Assembly: GCA_947166705.1 (NCBI GenBank)
Contig: CAMVFE010000019.1
Span: 1 to 45,279, forward strand
Length of the DNA stretch: 45,279 nt
Source: an uncultured Clostridia bacterium
GTDB taxonomy: Bacteria; Bacillota; Clostridia; Christensenellales; Aristaeellaceae
Direction of reading: 5' to 3'
The notes below the pieces were generated by a model, which was not told the DNA's origin, searched no databases, and saw only the letters and a list, made by a program, of their open reading frames with translations. Shown piece after piece: positions 22,814 to 31,357 of the stretch; the stretch's first letter is position 1; every line of letters starts with the position of its first letter. The position numbers and the translations under genes are program-made.

Positions 22814-25600
22814 ATGCTGACGGTTCAGAACCTGCGGAAGGAATACCGGTCGGGCACCCTCGTCCAAAAGGCGCTGGACGGGGTTTCCCTGTCCTTCCGC
22901 GAGCATGAATTCGTCGCGATCCTCGGGCCCTCCGGCTCCGGGAAGACCACGCTGCTGAACATGATCGGCGGGCTGGACCGCTATGACAGCGGGGACCTGC
23001 TGATCCACGGCGTTTCCACCCGGCAGTACCGGGACCGGGACTGGGACACCTACCGCAACCACACCGTGGGCTTCATTTTCCAGAGCTATAACCTGATTCC
23101 CCATCAGACGCTGCTGGCCAACGTCGAGCTGGCGCTGACGCTCAACGGGGTCAGCCGCGAGGAGCGGCGCCAGCGGGCGATGGAGGCGCTGGAGCGCGTC
23201 GGGCTGAAGGAGCACGCGCAGAAAAAGCCCGGGCAGCTCTCCGGGGGACAGATGCAGCGCGTCGCCATCGCGCGGGCGCTGGTCAACCGGCCGGCCATCC
23301 TGCTGGCGGACGAACCCACAGGCGCCCTGGACTCGGATACGGGGCGGCAGGTCATGGAGCTGCTCAGGGAGATGGCGGAGGACCACCTGGTGATCATGGT
23401 GACGCATAATCCGAAGCTGGCGAAGAAATACGCGACGCGCATCGTCCGGCTGAAGGACGGCCGGATCACCCGGGACTCCGATCCCTTTGAGGAGGATGAA
23501 ACCGGGGGCGAGCTGACGCGGCTCCGGAAGCCGTCCATGTCCTACGCCACCTCCTTCAGCCTGTCCCTGGCCAACCTCTGGTCCAAAAAGGCCCGGACCC
23601 TGCTGGTCGCCTTCGCGGCGTCGATCGGGATCGTGGGCATCGCGCTGATCCTTTCCCTTTCCAACGGGGCCAACGCGTATATCCGCCGGATGGAGCAGGA
23701 GAGCCTGAGCCAGTATCCCCTGCAGATCATGAGCTCCACCTTCTCCATGGCGGACTCCCTGGAGGCCTTCGCCCAGCTGCGCGGGGAGACGGAGTCCGGC
23801 GAGGCGGACGGCAGGATTCGGGAGGAGCAGCTGATGGGCGGCTTCATGGCCTCCACGGCGACCAACGACCTGGCGTCCCTGAAAAAGTGGATCGACAGCG
23901 GATACAGCGGCATGGAGGAGCAGGCCCGGGCGATCACCTATTCCTACGGGATCACGCCGCAGATTTACCTGCTGGGGGAGGAGGGCTTCCGGCAGGTGAA
24001 CCCGGATCAGACCCTGTCCACCTTCGGCGTCCGGTTTGACGAGAGCCTGTCGGGCATCTTCGCCAATTACGGCGCCGGCGAGGTTTTCCGCGCCCTGCCG
24101 GAAGACCGGGAGATGTATGAGCCGGAATATGAGCTGCTGGCGGGAGAATGGCCGAAGCGGGATACGGACTGCGTGGTGGTGCTGGCCGCCGGCGGCAGGA
24201 TCCCGGACGTGATGCTCTACGCCATGGGGCTGCGGGACGGGGAAAAGCTGGACGCCATGATCGAGGGAGTCGTGGCCGGGCAGGATGTGGACACGGGCCT
24301 GACGGAGACCCGGAGCTACGCGCCGGAGGACTTCCTGGGCATCACCTTCCGGCTGCTTCCGGCCTGGGAACGTTTCTCCCGGGATGAACAGCTGGGCGTC
24401 TGGACGGACTGCCGGGAGAACGAGAAGAAAATGCTGGAGCTGCTGAAGCTCCGCGGGCAGGAAATGCGGATCACCGGCGTGGTGCAGCCGAAGGAGGGGA
24501 CTTCCTTCGGCATCCTGGAGTTGGGCATCGAGTACCCGGCGGAGCTGATTACCCGGCTGATCCGGGAGGCGGGGGAAAGCCCCGCGGTCCGGGCCCAGCG
24601 GAAGAGCCCGGAGACGGACGTGCTGACGGGGGCCGCCTTCGGGGAAACGCCGGACATCGGCTACGGGTTCCTGAAGGACCTGATCGAGATCCATCCGGAC
24701 CAGCTGGGGGACGCTGTTTCCTTCCGGTGGGAGGACATCGGCAGCCTGGAGACGGAGGAGACCCGCCTGACGGCCGCGCGCACGGTCCGGATCCTGCGGG
24801 AGCTCAGCCGGACCGGGGAATCCCCGACCCTGCGGAGCATGGCGGAGGCGGGCATGCCGCTGCTGCTGGACCTGATCGAAATCGACAGCGAAAAGCTGGG
24901 GAAGGCGGTCGAGCTGGACCTGGATGACGGCCGCCTGAAGGAGCTCTTTTCCTCCCGGGCGTCGGCGGCGACCGCGACCCTGGCCGGGAACCTGCTGAAA
25001 TTCGGATACGCGGATCCCTCGCAGCCCATCATGGTGACCTTCTATCCCCGGGACTTTGAAAGCAAGAACGAGCTTCTCCGGATCCTGGACGCCTACAATG
25101 ACGTGATGCGGGAGGAGGGATATCCGGAGCGCGCGATCGCCTACACGGATTATGTCGGCGCGCTGATGTCCTCGGTCACGACCATCATTGACGTGATTAC
25201 CTACGTGCTGATCGCCTTCGTGGCGGTTTCCCTGGTGGTCTCCTCCATCATGATCGGCATCATCACCTATATCTCCGTGATCGAGCGGAGAAAGGAAATC
25301 GGCATCCTGCGGGCGATGGGTGCCTCCCGGCGGAACGTGATCCAGGTCTTCAACGCGGAGACCTTCATCATCGGGCTGCTGGCCGGCACCTTCGGCATCG
25401 GGCTGACCCTGCTGCTGCAGATTCCCATCAATTACGTGATCCGGACCCTGGCGAACCAGGAGGGGATCCGGGCCTTCCTGCCGCCCGGCGCGGGCGGCAT
25501 CCTGATCCTGCTGTGCATCCTGCTGACGCTGGTGGGCGGCTTCATTCCCGCCCGGAAGGCGGCGAAGCAGGACCCGGTGGAAGCGCTGCGGAGCGAATAG
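22814..25600 (+). CDS. MacB-like ABC transporter, fused ATPase and permease
   Basis: 928 residues. The ATPase occupies about 1-235: Walker A GPSGSGKT (38-45), signature [16 protein letters not shown], Walker [14 protein letters not shown] and MVTHNP. A FtsX-type permease follows: a first TM ([20 protein letters not shown], about 260-280), a ~500-residue extracellular region, and three C-terminal TMs ([60 protein letters not shown]). It ends DPVEALRSE, typical of the family. The ATG at 22814 follows GGAGGA closely. Such mechanotransmission ABC proteins export or sense peptides and envelope components; the substrate is unknown. No adjacent membrane-fusion or two-component genes are present. Confidence 0.88.
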   Translation: MLTVQNLRKEYRSGTLVQKALDGVSLSFREHEFVAILGPSGSGKTTLLNMIGGLDRYDSGDLLIHGVSTRQYRDRDWDTYRNHTVGFIFQSYNLIPHQTLLANVELALTLNGVSREERRQRAMEALERVGLKEHAQKKPGQLSGGQMQRVAIARALVNRPAILLADEPTGALDSDTGRQVMELLREMAEDHLVIMVTHNPKLAKKYATRIVRLKDGRITRDSDPFEEDETGGELTRLRKPSMSYATSFSLSLANLWSKKARTLLVAFAASIGIVGIALILSLSNGANAYIRRMEQESLSQYPLQIMSSTFSMADSLEAFAQLRGETESGEADGRIREEQLMGGFMASTATNDLASLKKWIDSGYSGMEEQARAITYSYGITPQIYLLGEEGFRQVNPDQTLSTFGVRFDESLSGIFANYGAGEVFRALPEDREMYEPEYELLAGEWPKRDTDCVVVLAAGGRIPDVMLYAMGLRDGEKLDAMIEGVVAGQDVDTGLTETRSYAPEDFLGITFRLLPAWERFSRDEQLGVWTDCRENEKKMLELLKLRGQEMRITGVVQPKEGTSFGILELGIEYPAELITRLIREAGESPAVRAQRKSPETDVLTGAAFGETPDIGYGFLKDLIEIHPDQLGDAVSFRWEDIGSLETEETRLTAARTVRILRELSRTGESPTLRSMAEAGMPLLLDLIEIDSEKLGKAVELDLDDGRLKELFSSRASAATATLAGNLLKFGYADPSQPIMVTFYPRDFESKNELLRILDAYNDVMREEGYPERAIAYTDYVGALMSSVTTIIDVITYVLIAFVAVSLVVSSIMIGIITYISVIERRKEIGILRAMGASRRNVIQVFNAETFIIGLLAGTFGIGLTLLLQIPINYVIRTLANQEGIRAFLPPGAGGILILLCILLTLVGGFIPARKAAKQDPVEALRSE

Positions 25601-25620
25601 GATTCGGGAGCAGGACAGGA

Positions 25621-25649
25621 TTGTCAAGAAGCGGAAAAACGGATATAAT
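25621..25649 (+). promoter_or_regulatory. Promoter of the frr-uppS-cdsA-dxr-rseP-ispG-polC operon
   Basis: TTGTCA (25621-25626), a 17-bp spacer, then a perfect TATAAT (25644-25649). It lies 44 bp before the frr start and 20 bp after the preceding stop. Confidence 0.88.
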
Positions 25650-25693
25650 ATCCCCAGTGATTATTTGTGCATCAACACAAGGAGGCGGAGAGA

Positions 25694-26251
25694 ATGACGG
25701 ACGCAGTTTTGAAGACCGCGAAGGAAAAGATGGCGAAGACCTGTGCGGTTTATGAGCGGGATCTGCAGAGCGTGCGCGCGGGCCGCGCGAACCCCCAGGT
25801 GCTGGACCGGATCATGGTGGACTATTACGGAACCCCCACGCCCATCAATCAGGTCGGAAACATCTCCGTGCCGGAGGCGCGGATGATGATTATCGCACCC
25901 TGGGAAGCCAAGATGATCACCCCCATCGAGAAGGCGATCCAGACCAGCGACCTGGGTCTGAATCCCTCCAATGACGGCAAGGTGATCCGACTCGTGTTTC
26001 CGGAGCTGAACGAGGAGCGCCGCAGGGAGCTGACCAAGGCGGCCAGCCGCGCCGCGGAGGAGGCCAAGGTGGCGGTCCGCTCGATCCGGCGGGATGCCAT
26101 GGAGCAGATCAAGAAGCTGAAGAAGAACAGCGAGATCACCGAGGACGACCAGCACGAGGCGGAGGAGGACCTGCAGAAGATCACCGACAAGGCGATCAAG
26201 GATGTGGACGCCATCTACGCCGCCAAGGAAAAGGAAATCATGGAGGTGTAA
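25694..26251 (+). CDS. frr: Ribosome recycling factor
   Basis: 185 residues, the standard length. It releases the 50S subunit from post-termination ribosomes with EF-G. Characteristic segments are RAGRANPQVLDRIMVDYYG, TPINQVGNISVPEARMMII, WEAKMITPIEKAIQTSDLGL, NPSNDGKVIRLVFPELNEER and the C-terminal helix DKAIKDVDAIYAAKEKEIM. The ATG at 25694 has AAGGAGG about 10 nt upstream; an earlier ATG at 25667 precedes this ribosome binding site and is rejected. The usual neighbours rpsB, tsf and pyrH are absent upstream, and the gene has its own promoter. Confidence 0.97.
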   Translation: MTDAVLKTAKEKMAKTCAVYERDLQSVRAGRANPQVLDRIMVDYYGTPTPINQVGNISVPEARMMIIAPWEAKMITPIEKAIQTSDLGLNPSNDGKVIRLVFPELNEERRRELTKAASRAAEEAKVAVRSIRRDAMEQIKKLKKNSEITEDDQHEAEEDLQKITDKAIKDVDAIYAAKEKEIMEV

Positions 26252-26337
26252 TCCGCCGCCGCGGGCCCGGGGACGGCATGCCGTGCTCCGGCGGGCCGGA
26301 CTGCGGGCGGGGAAACCCAGTCGGAGCAGCATATCAT

Positions 26338-26371
26338 GCGCGGCTTTTGTCCGAAAGTCCGCGCTTTTTTT
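26338..26371 (+). terminator. Terminator/attenuator between frr and uppS
   Basis: GCGCGG (26338-26343) pairs with CCGCGC (26359-26364). Inner CTTT/AAAG pairs extend the stem around a TGTCCG loop, and seven T follow. It lies inside what is normally one operon, so it probably lets abundant frr mRNA terminate while part of transcription reads into uppS. Confidence 0.85.
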
Positions 26372-26390
26372 CTCAGATGAAGGAGCGGAA

Positions 26391-27158
26391 ATGAATACAA
26401 GGCAGGTCATGGAACTTTGGAAGGCCTGGAAGGCGGACGGGGTGGAAAACCCGGAAACGCTGCCGAAGCATGTGGCCATCATCATGGACGGCAACGGACG
26501 GTGGGCCCGGAAGCACCGGCTCGCCGTTTCCAGGGGGCACCGCCAGGGCACGGAGGCGCTGCGGGAGATCATCCGGCACACGGACGACCTGGGCATCGGC
26601 GCGCTGAGCCTGTACGCCTTCTCCACCGAAAACTGGAACCGGCCCCAGGAGGAGGTGGCGGCGCTGATGCAGCTGATCCTGGACTTTTTTGCCTCGGAGA
26701 TCGACGAGCTGGATGAAAAGAACGTCCGGATCCTGATTCTTGGCGACAAGGGCGCCCTGCCGGAAAAGCAGCGGGAGACGCTGATCGAGGCGGAGCGGAG
26801 GACGGCCGGGAATACGGGGCTGAGGCTGAATATCGCGGTGAATTACGGGAGCCGGGCGGAGCTGGCCCGGGCGGCGAGGCTGATCGCGGAGGAGGTCCGG
26901 GACGGCCGGCTCCGGCCGGAGGAAATCGGCGAGGAGACCGTCGCCGGGCACCTCTACACCGCCGGGCAGCCGGATGTGGATCTGCTGATCCGCACCAGCG
27001 GGGAGATGCGGCTGAGCAATTTCCTGCTGTATCAGAACGCCTACGCGGAATTTGTTTTCCCGGAGGTGCTGTGGCCGGATTTCACCGTGGCCGAGTATGA
27101 CAGGTGCCTGGAGATCTTCGCGGGAAGAAACAGGCGGTACGGAGGGAGACAGGCATGA
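26391..27158 (+). CDS. uppS: Isoprenyl transferase (undecaprenyl diphosphate synthase)
   Basis: 255 residues. It extends farnesyl diphosphate with isopentenyl diphosphate in cis to C55-PP, the lipid carrier for cell-wall precursors. The catalytic site reads IIMDGNGRWARK with Asp33. The downstream substrate motifs SRGHRQG, LSLYAFSTENWNRP, and RTSGEMRLSNFLLYQ with EFVFPEVLWPDF are all intact. AAGGAGCGG precedes the ATG. Its stop overlaps the cdsA start (ATGA). Longer upstream frames cross the terminator and are not used. Confidence 0.96.
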   Translation: MNTRQVMELWKAWKADGVENPETLPKHVAIIMDGNGRWARKHRLAVSRGHRQGTEALREIIRHTDDLGIGALSLYAFSTENWNRPQEEVAALMQLILDFFASEIDELDEKNVRILILGDKGALPEKQRETLIEAERRTAGNTGLRLNIAVNYGSRAELARAARLIAEEVRDGRLRPEEIGEETVAGHLYTAGQPDVDLLIRTSGEMRLSNFLLYQNAYAEFVFPEVLWPDFTVAEYDRCLEIFAGRNRRYGGRQA

Positions 27159-27973
27159 AACAGAGAGTTATTACCGGGGCGCTGCTGTGCCTGCTGCTGA
27201 TTACGCTGCTCTGCCTGCCGGGATGGTGCATGGCGCTGGCGGCGCTGATCTGCGTCGGCTTCGCAACCTGGGAGGAGTACCACGCGCTGACGCTGGCGGG
27301 GCACCGGGTGGTGAGCTGGCCCGCGTGGGTGATCCTGGTGGGATCCGTGCCGCTGACGCACCTGTTCGGAACGCGGATGATCATTCCGCTGATGGCCATC
27401 GCGCTGCTTCTGATGTCCGTGCAGATCATCTTCCGGGAGCAGCCGGAGCTGACGGACCTGTCCATGTCCTCCCTGCCGATCCTGACGGTGGCGCTGCCGG
27501 GGCTGAGCCTGGTGGCGCTGAGCCTGACGGAGCAGAAGGCGGTGGAGGTGGTGCTGATGACCCTGGTGTTCGCCGTGCCGCTGACCGGGGACACGATGGC
27601 GCTGTTTGTCGGCAGCGCCGTAGGCGGGAAAAAGCTCTGCCCGCCGGTCAGCCCCCATAAGACGGTGGCCGGCGCCATCGGCGGGCTGGCCGGGAGCATC
27701 GCCGCGGCCATGATCATCTGCGCCATCGCCGCCTCCGTGTGCAACGCGGCGACGCTGGCCAGGCTGCCCGCCTGGTGGGAGTACCTGCTGCTCGGGGCTT
27801 TCGGCGGCCTGATCGGCCAGGTGGGGGACCTGTTCGCCTCCCTGGTCAAGCGCCACAGCGGGATCAAGGATTTTTCCAACCTGTTTCCCGGCCACGGGGG
27901 CATGCTGGACCGGCTGGACAGCGTGCTGTTCATGGCGGTGCTGGTTTACTGCTACAGGACGTTCATGATCTGA
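27155..27973 (+). CDS. cdsA: Phosphatidate cytidylyltransferase
   Basis: A 272-residue polytopic membrane enzyme with about eight hydrophobic segments. It makes CDP-diacylglycerol from CTP and phosphatidate for phospholipid synthesis. The family signature near the C-terminus is present: SPHKTVAGAIGGLAGS, and KRHSGIKDFSNLFPGHGGML with DRLDS, holding the metal-binding Asp residues. The ATG at 27155 overlaps the uppS stop and follows GGAGACAGG. An upstream ATG at 27104 lies inside uppS and is not supported. This uppS-cdsA-dxr order is typical of Firmicutes. Confidence 0.95.
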   Translation: MKQRVITGALLCLLLITLLCLPGWCMALAALICVGFATWEEYHALTLAGHRVVSWPAWVILVGSVPLTHLFGTRMIIPLMAIALLLMSVQIIFREQPELTDLSMSSLPILTVALPGLSLVALSLTEQKAVEVVLMTLVFAVPLTGDTMALFVGSAVGGKKLCPPVSPHKTVAGAIGGLAGSIAAAMIICAIAASVCNAATLARLPAWWEYLLLGAFGGLIGQVGDLFASLVKRHSGIKDFSNLFPGHGGMLDRLDSVLFMAVLVYCYRTFMI

Positions 27974-27992
27974 GACAGAGGACGGAGCTGAC

Positions 27993-29147
27993 ATGAAGAA
28001 GATTGCGATACTGGGCTCGACGGGATCCATCGGCACCCAGGCGCTGGACATCTGCGCGCGGCATCCGGAGGAATACCGGGTGACCGCGCTGACCGCGAAG
28101 GGAAACCGGGAGAAGCTCTTTGAGCAGGTGCGCCGCTTCCGGCCGGAAATGGCGGGTCTGGCGGACGGGATCGATCCGGCGGAGGTGCCGGAGGACCTGC
28201 GCGGCTGCCGTTGGATGAGCGGGAAGGAAGCGCTACGCGAGGCCGCCGCCGGGACGGAGGCGGACCAGGTGCTGGTCAGCATCGTGGGCATCGCCGGGCT
28301 GCAGAGCGTGCTGGACGCGCTGGAGGCCGGGCGCCAGGTGCTGCTCGCCAACAAGGAGGCGCTGGTGACCGGGGGGCATCTGGTGATGGAGCTGGCCCGG
28401 AAGAAGGGAAAGCCCATTCTGCCCGTGGACAGCGAGCACAGCGCCATCTTCCAGTGCCTGCAGGCTGCGGGGCCGAACCGGCCGACGCGGATCCTGCTGA
28501 CGGCCTCCGGCGGTCCCTTCCGGACCTGGCCGAAGGAAAAGATGCACCGCGCTTCCCGCGAGGAGGCGCTGCGGCATCCGAACTGGTCCATGGGTGCCAA
28601 GATCACGGTGGATTCCGCGAGCATGTTCAACAAGGGCCTGGAGATCATGGAAGCCCGGTGGCTGTTCGACATGCCGGCGGAAAGGATTCAGGTCGTCGTG
28701 CATCCGGAGAGCATCATCCATTCGGCCGTCGAGTTTGAGGACGGGGCGGTGCTGGCCCAGCTGGGCGTGCCGGACATGCGGGTGCCCATCGGCTATGCGA
28801 TGGCCTATCCCCAGCGTGAATCCACCGGGGTCGAGCCCCCGGACCTTTTCGCGCTGGGAAGGCTGACCTTCGAGCAGCCGGATGAGGAAAAGTTCCCGTC
28901 CCTGCGGATGGCAAGGGAGGCGCTCTCCGCCGGCGGCGCGGCCTGCACCGTGCTCAACGGCGCCAACGAGGAGGCGGTGGCCGCGTTCCTGCGGGGCGAG
29001 ATCGCCTTCGGGGAAATCTATACCCGGGTCGCCCGGGCGCTGGACCGGCTGGCCGGCCTGCCGGCCAGGAACCTTGAGGAGATTTTTGAGGCGGACCGGC
29101 TGGCCCGCCAGGCGGGAAAGGAAGGATCAACATCATCTTTGTACTGA
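27993..29147 (+). CDS. dxr: 1-deoxy-D-xylulose 5-phosphate reductoisomerase
   Basis: A 384-residue MEP-pathway enzyme that converts DXP to MEP with NADPH and a divalent metal. The N-terminal Rossmann motif is LGSTGSIGTQALDI. The active-site segments LLANKEALVTGG, LPVDSEHSAIFQCL, TASGGPF, HPNWSMGAKITVDSASMFNK (metal-binding Asp and substrate contacts) and GLEIMEA are all visible. It supplies isoprenoid precursors for the adjacent uppS. GGAG lies 5 nt before the ATG. Its last codons overlap the ribosome binding site and possible start region of rseP. Confidence 0.96.
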   Translation: MKKIAILGSTGSIGTQALDICARHPEEYRVTALTAKGNREKLFEQVRRFRPEMAGLADGIDPAEVPEDLRGCRWMSGKEALREAAAGTEADQVLVSIVGIAGLQSVLDALEAGRQVLLANKEALVTGGHLVMELARKKGKPILPVDSEHSAIFQCLQAAGPNRPTRILLTASGGPFRTWPKEKMHRASREEALRHPNWSMGAKITVDSASMFNKGLEIMEARWLFDMPAERIQVVVHPESIIHSAVEFEDGAVLAQLGVPDMRVPIGYAMAYPQRESTGVEPPDLFALGRLTFEQPDEEKFPSLRMAREALSAGGAACTVLNGANEEAVAAFLRGEIAFGEIYTRVARALDRLAGLPARNLEEIFEADRLARQAGKEGSTSSLY

Positions 29148-29152
29148 TTGCG

Positions 29153-30205
29153 GTGCTGCTGCTTGCGATTCTGATCATCGTGCACGAGCTGGGCCATTTC
29201 TGGGCGGCGCGGCTGATGAAAATCGAAGTCAGCGAGTTCGGCGTCGGATTCGGACCGAAGCTTTTCGGCTGGAAGAGCCGGAAGCACGAAACCCGTTTTG
29301 TCCTCCGGGCGGTTCCGCTGGGCGGATACAACGCCTTTTTCGGGGAGCGGGAGGAAAAGGAGCCGGACCCGGCGGATCCCAGGCGGTTTGAGAACCAGAA
29401 CATCTGGAGACGGATGTTTGTGATCGTCATGGGCCCGGTGATGAATTTCCTGCTGGCCTTCGTGCTGGCGACGGGCTACTACTGGATCGGCGGCATACCC
29501 ACCGCCGTGGGCGTGGATCCCTACATCTCCGGCGTGAACGCCTCGGGGCCGGCGCAGGAGGCCGGCCTGAAGGCGGAGGACGTGATCACGGAAATCAACG
29601 GCGTGAACATGCTGGACGGCACGCCCGATACGCTGCTGGACACCCTGGCCGGATACCGGGAGGGCGATCCGCCCCTGCGGGTGAAGGTTCAGCGGGGGAA
29701 GGAAACGCTGGAGACGGAGCTGACCCCCATATGGAACGAGCAGGAAAAGCGGATGATGGTGGGGGTCATCATCAGCGGCCGGTACCGGGTGGAGTATGAA
29801 AAGGCCACGTTCGAGAGCGCAGCGGGCGCCAGCGCGGAGATGTGCTGGCGGGCGGCGGGGATGATCCTGAACGCGCTGAAGAACCTGGTGACCACCGGGG
29901 AAGGCATCGAAGACACCGCCGGCCCGGTCGGAATCATCTCCATCGTCTCCTCGGAGGTGCGGTCCGGCGGATTCCAGGCCTTCCTGGAGCTGCTGATCTC
30001 CATCTCCATCAACCTGGGACTGATGAACCTGCTGCCCATTCCGGGGCTGGACGGGAGCAAGCTGCTGTTCGGGCTCATTGAAGCGGCCCGGGGGAAGCCC
30101 GTGCCGCGGAAGATGGAAACCGCCGTGACCCTGGCCGGGGTCGTCCTGCTGCTGGGGCTGATGGCGGTGCTGACCTTCCGGGACGTGATGAACCTGTTCC
30201 GGTAG
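29153..30205 (+). CDS. rseP: Site-2 protease RseP/RasP, zinc metalloprotease
   Basis: An intramembrane protease of about 350 residues. The zinc motif HELGH is in IIVHELGHFWAA, the PDZ domain covers about 105-185 (ASGPAQEAGLKAEDVITEIN), and the third zinc ligand is in NLLPIPGLDGSKLLFGLIEA. It cleaves anti-sigma factors and signal-peptide remnants in the membrane. GTG 29153 is the first conventional start, six bases after the dxr stop, but it would leave only ~8 residues before the zinc motif. Coding similarity (INIIFVLIAV) continues upstream to 29126, behind AAGGAAGG at 29118-29125. A non-AUG start, AUC at 29132, therefore gives a complete first membrane helix and better spacing. Confidence 0.92.
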   Translation: MLLLAILIIVHELGHFWAARLMKIEVSEFGVGFGPKLFGWKSRKHETRFVLRAVPLGGYNAFFGEREEKEPDPADPRRFENQNIWRRMFVIVMGPVMNFLLAFVLATGYYWIGGIPTAVGVDPYISGVNASGPAQEAGLKAEDVITEINGVNMLDGTPDTLLDTLAGYREGDPPLRVKVQRGKETLETELTPIWNEQEKRMMVGVIISGRYRVEYEKATFESAAGASAEMCWRAAGMILNALKNLVTTGEGIEDTAGPVGIISIVSSEVRSGGFQAFLELLISISINLGLMNLLPIPGLDGSKLLFGLIEAARGKPVPRKMETAVTLAGVVLLLGLMAVLTFRDVMNLFR

Positions 30206-30255
30206 GCCTTTCGGCGGCCCCGGGCCGCGCGCGGGAGAAGAACGGAGGAGAACGC

Positions 30256-31326
30256 ATGACGAAGAAGGTACAGGTGGGCGGCCTGAGCCTGGGCGGGGGA
30301 AGCCCCATCCTGGTGCAGAGCATGACGAACACGGACACGCGGGATACGGAGGCGACACTGCGCCAGATCCGCGCGCTGGCGGAGGCGGGCTGCGACCTGG
30401 TGCGGGTCAGCGTGTATGACGAGGAGTGCGCCCGGGCGGTCCGGACGCTGACGGACGGAAGCCCCGTGCCGCTGGTGGCGGACATCCATTTTGACTACCG
30501 GCTTGCGCTGGCGGCGATGGAGAACGGGATCGCCAAGCTGCGGATCAACCCCGGGAATATCGGGGGAGCGGACCGGGTGCGGATGGTGGCGGACTGCGCG
30601 AAGGCCCACCACATCCCGATCCGCATCGGGGTCAACAGCGGATCCGCGGAGAAGGAGCTGCTGGAGAAGTACGGCGGCCCGACGGCGGAGTGCCTCGTCG
30701 AGAGCGCGCTGAACCACGCCCGGCTGCTGGAGGACGCCGGGTTCGGGGATATCGTGCTGAGCATGAAATCCAGCGATGTGCGCACCACCGTCGAGGCTTA
30801 CCGGCTGGCGCATGAAAAATGCGATTATCCCCTGCACGTGGGCGTGACGGAGGCGGGCCTGCCGGGCCAGGGAACCGTCAAGAGCGCCATCGGAATCGGA
30901 AGCCTGCTGCTGGACGGCATCGGGGACACCATCCGGGTCAGCCTGAGCGGGGATCCGCTTCCCGAGGCGAAGGCGGGATGGGACATCCTGCGGGCGCTCG
31001 GCCTGCGCACCCGGGGCGTGCAGCTGATCGCCTGCCCGACCTGCGGGCGGACGGGCATTCCCGTGGCGGAGATCGCCGAGCGGGTGGAGCGGGAGCTTGG
31101 CAGCCTGACGGTTCCCCTGAAGGTCGCGGTCATGGGCTGCGTCGTCAACGGGATCGGCGAGGGAAAGGAAGCGGACATCGGCATCGCCGGAGGCGGAAAC
31201 GGCCAGGGCGTCCTGTTCGAGAAGGGACGGGAGCCCCGGAAGGTGGAGGGCGACCTGGCGGAAATCCTGATCCGGAGGGTCCGGGAGGCAGCCCGGGAAG
31301 CGGAAAACCGCGGGGCGGAGAGCTGA
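30256..31326 (+). CDS. ispG: 4-hydroxy-3-methylbut-2-en-1-yl diphosphate synthase
   Basis: A 356-residue iron-sulfur enzyme that reduces MEcPP to HMBPP in the MEP pathway using flavodoxin or ferredoxin electrons. The N-terminal TIM barrel contains PILVQSMTNTDTRDTEATLRQ, VADIHFDYRLAL and KLRINPGNIG. The 4Fe-4S ligands are CPTCGRTG and the later Cys in MGCVVNGIGEGKEADIGIAGG. The length is that of the short bacterial form. GGAGGAG precedes the ATG. It works in the same pathway as dxr upstream, with rseP between them in the usual Firmicutes order. Confidence 0.96.
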   Translation: MTKKVQVGGLSLGGGSPILVQSMTNTDTRDTEATLRQIRALAEAGCDLVRVSVYDEECARAVRTLTDGSPVPLVADIHFDYRLALAAMENGIAKLRINPGNIGGADRVRMVADCAKAHHIPIRIGVNSGSAEKELLEKYGGPTAECLVESALNHARLLEDAGFGDIVLSMKSSDVRTTVEAYRLAHEKCDYPLHVGVTEAGLPGQGTVKSAIGIGSLLLDGIGDTIRVSLSGDPLPEAKAGWDILRALGLRTRGVQLIACPTCGRTGIPVAEIAERVERELGSLTVPLKVAVMGCVVNGIGEGKEADIGIAGGGNGQGVLFEKGREPRKVEGDLAEILIRRVREAAREAENRGAES

Positions 31327-31357
31327 AGGCCGGGACGAAGGGAAGACGGGAAAACGG

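Noticed and set aside
25667-25693. Upstream ATG for frr
   Set aside because: It precedes the AAGGAGG ribosome binding site that serves the ATG at 25694.
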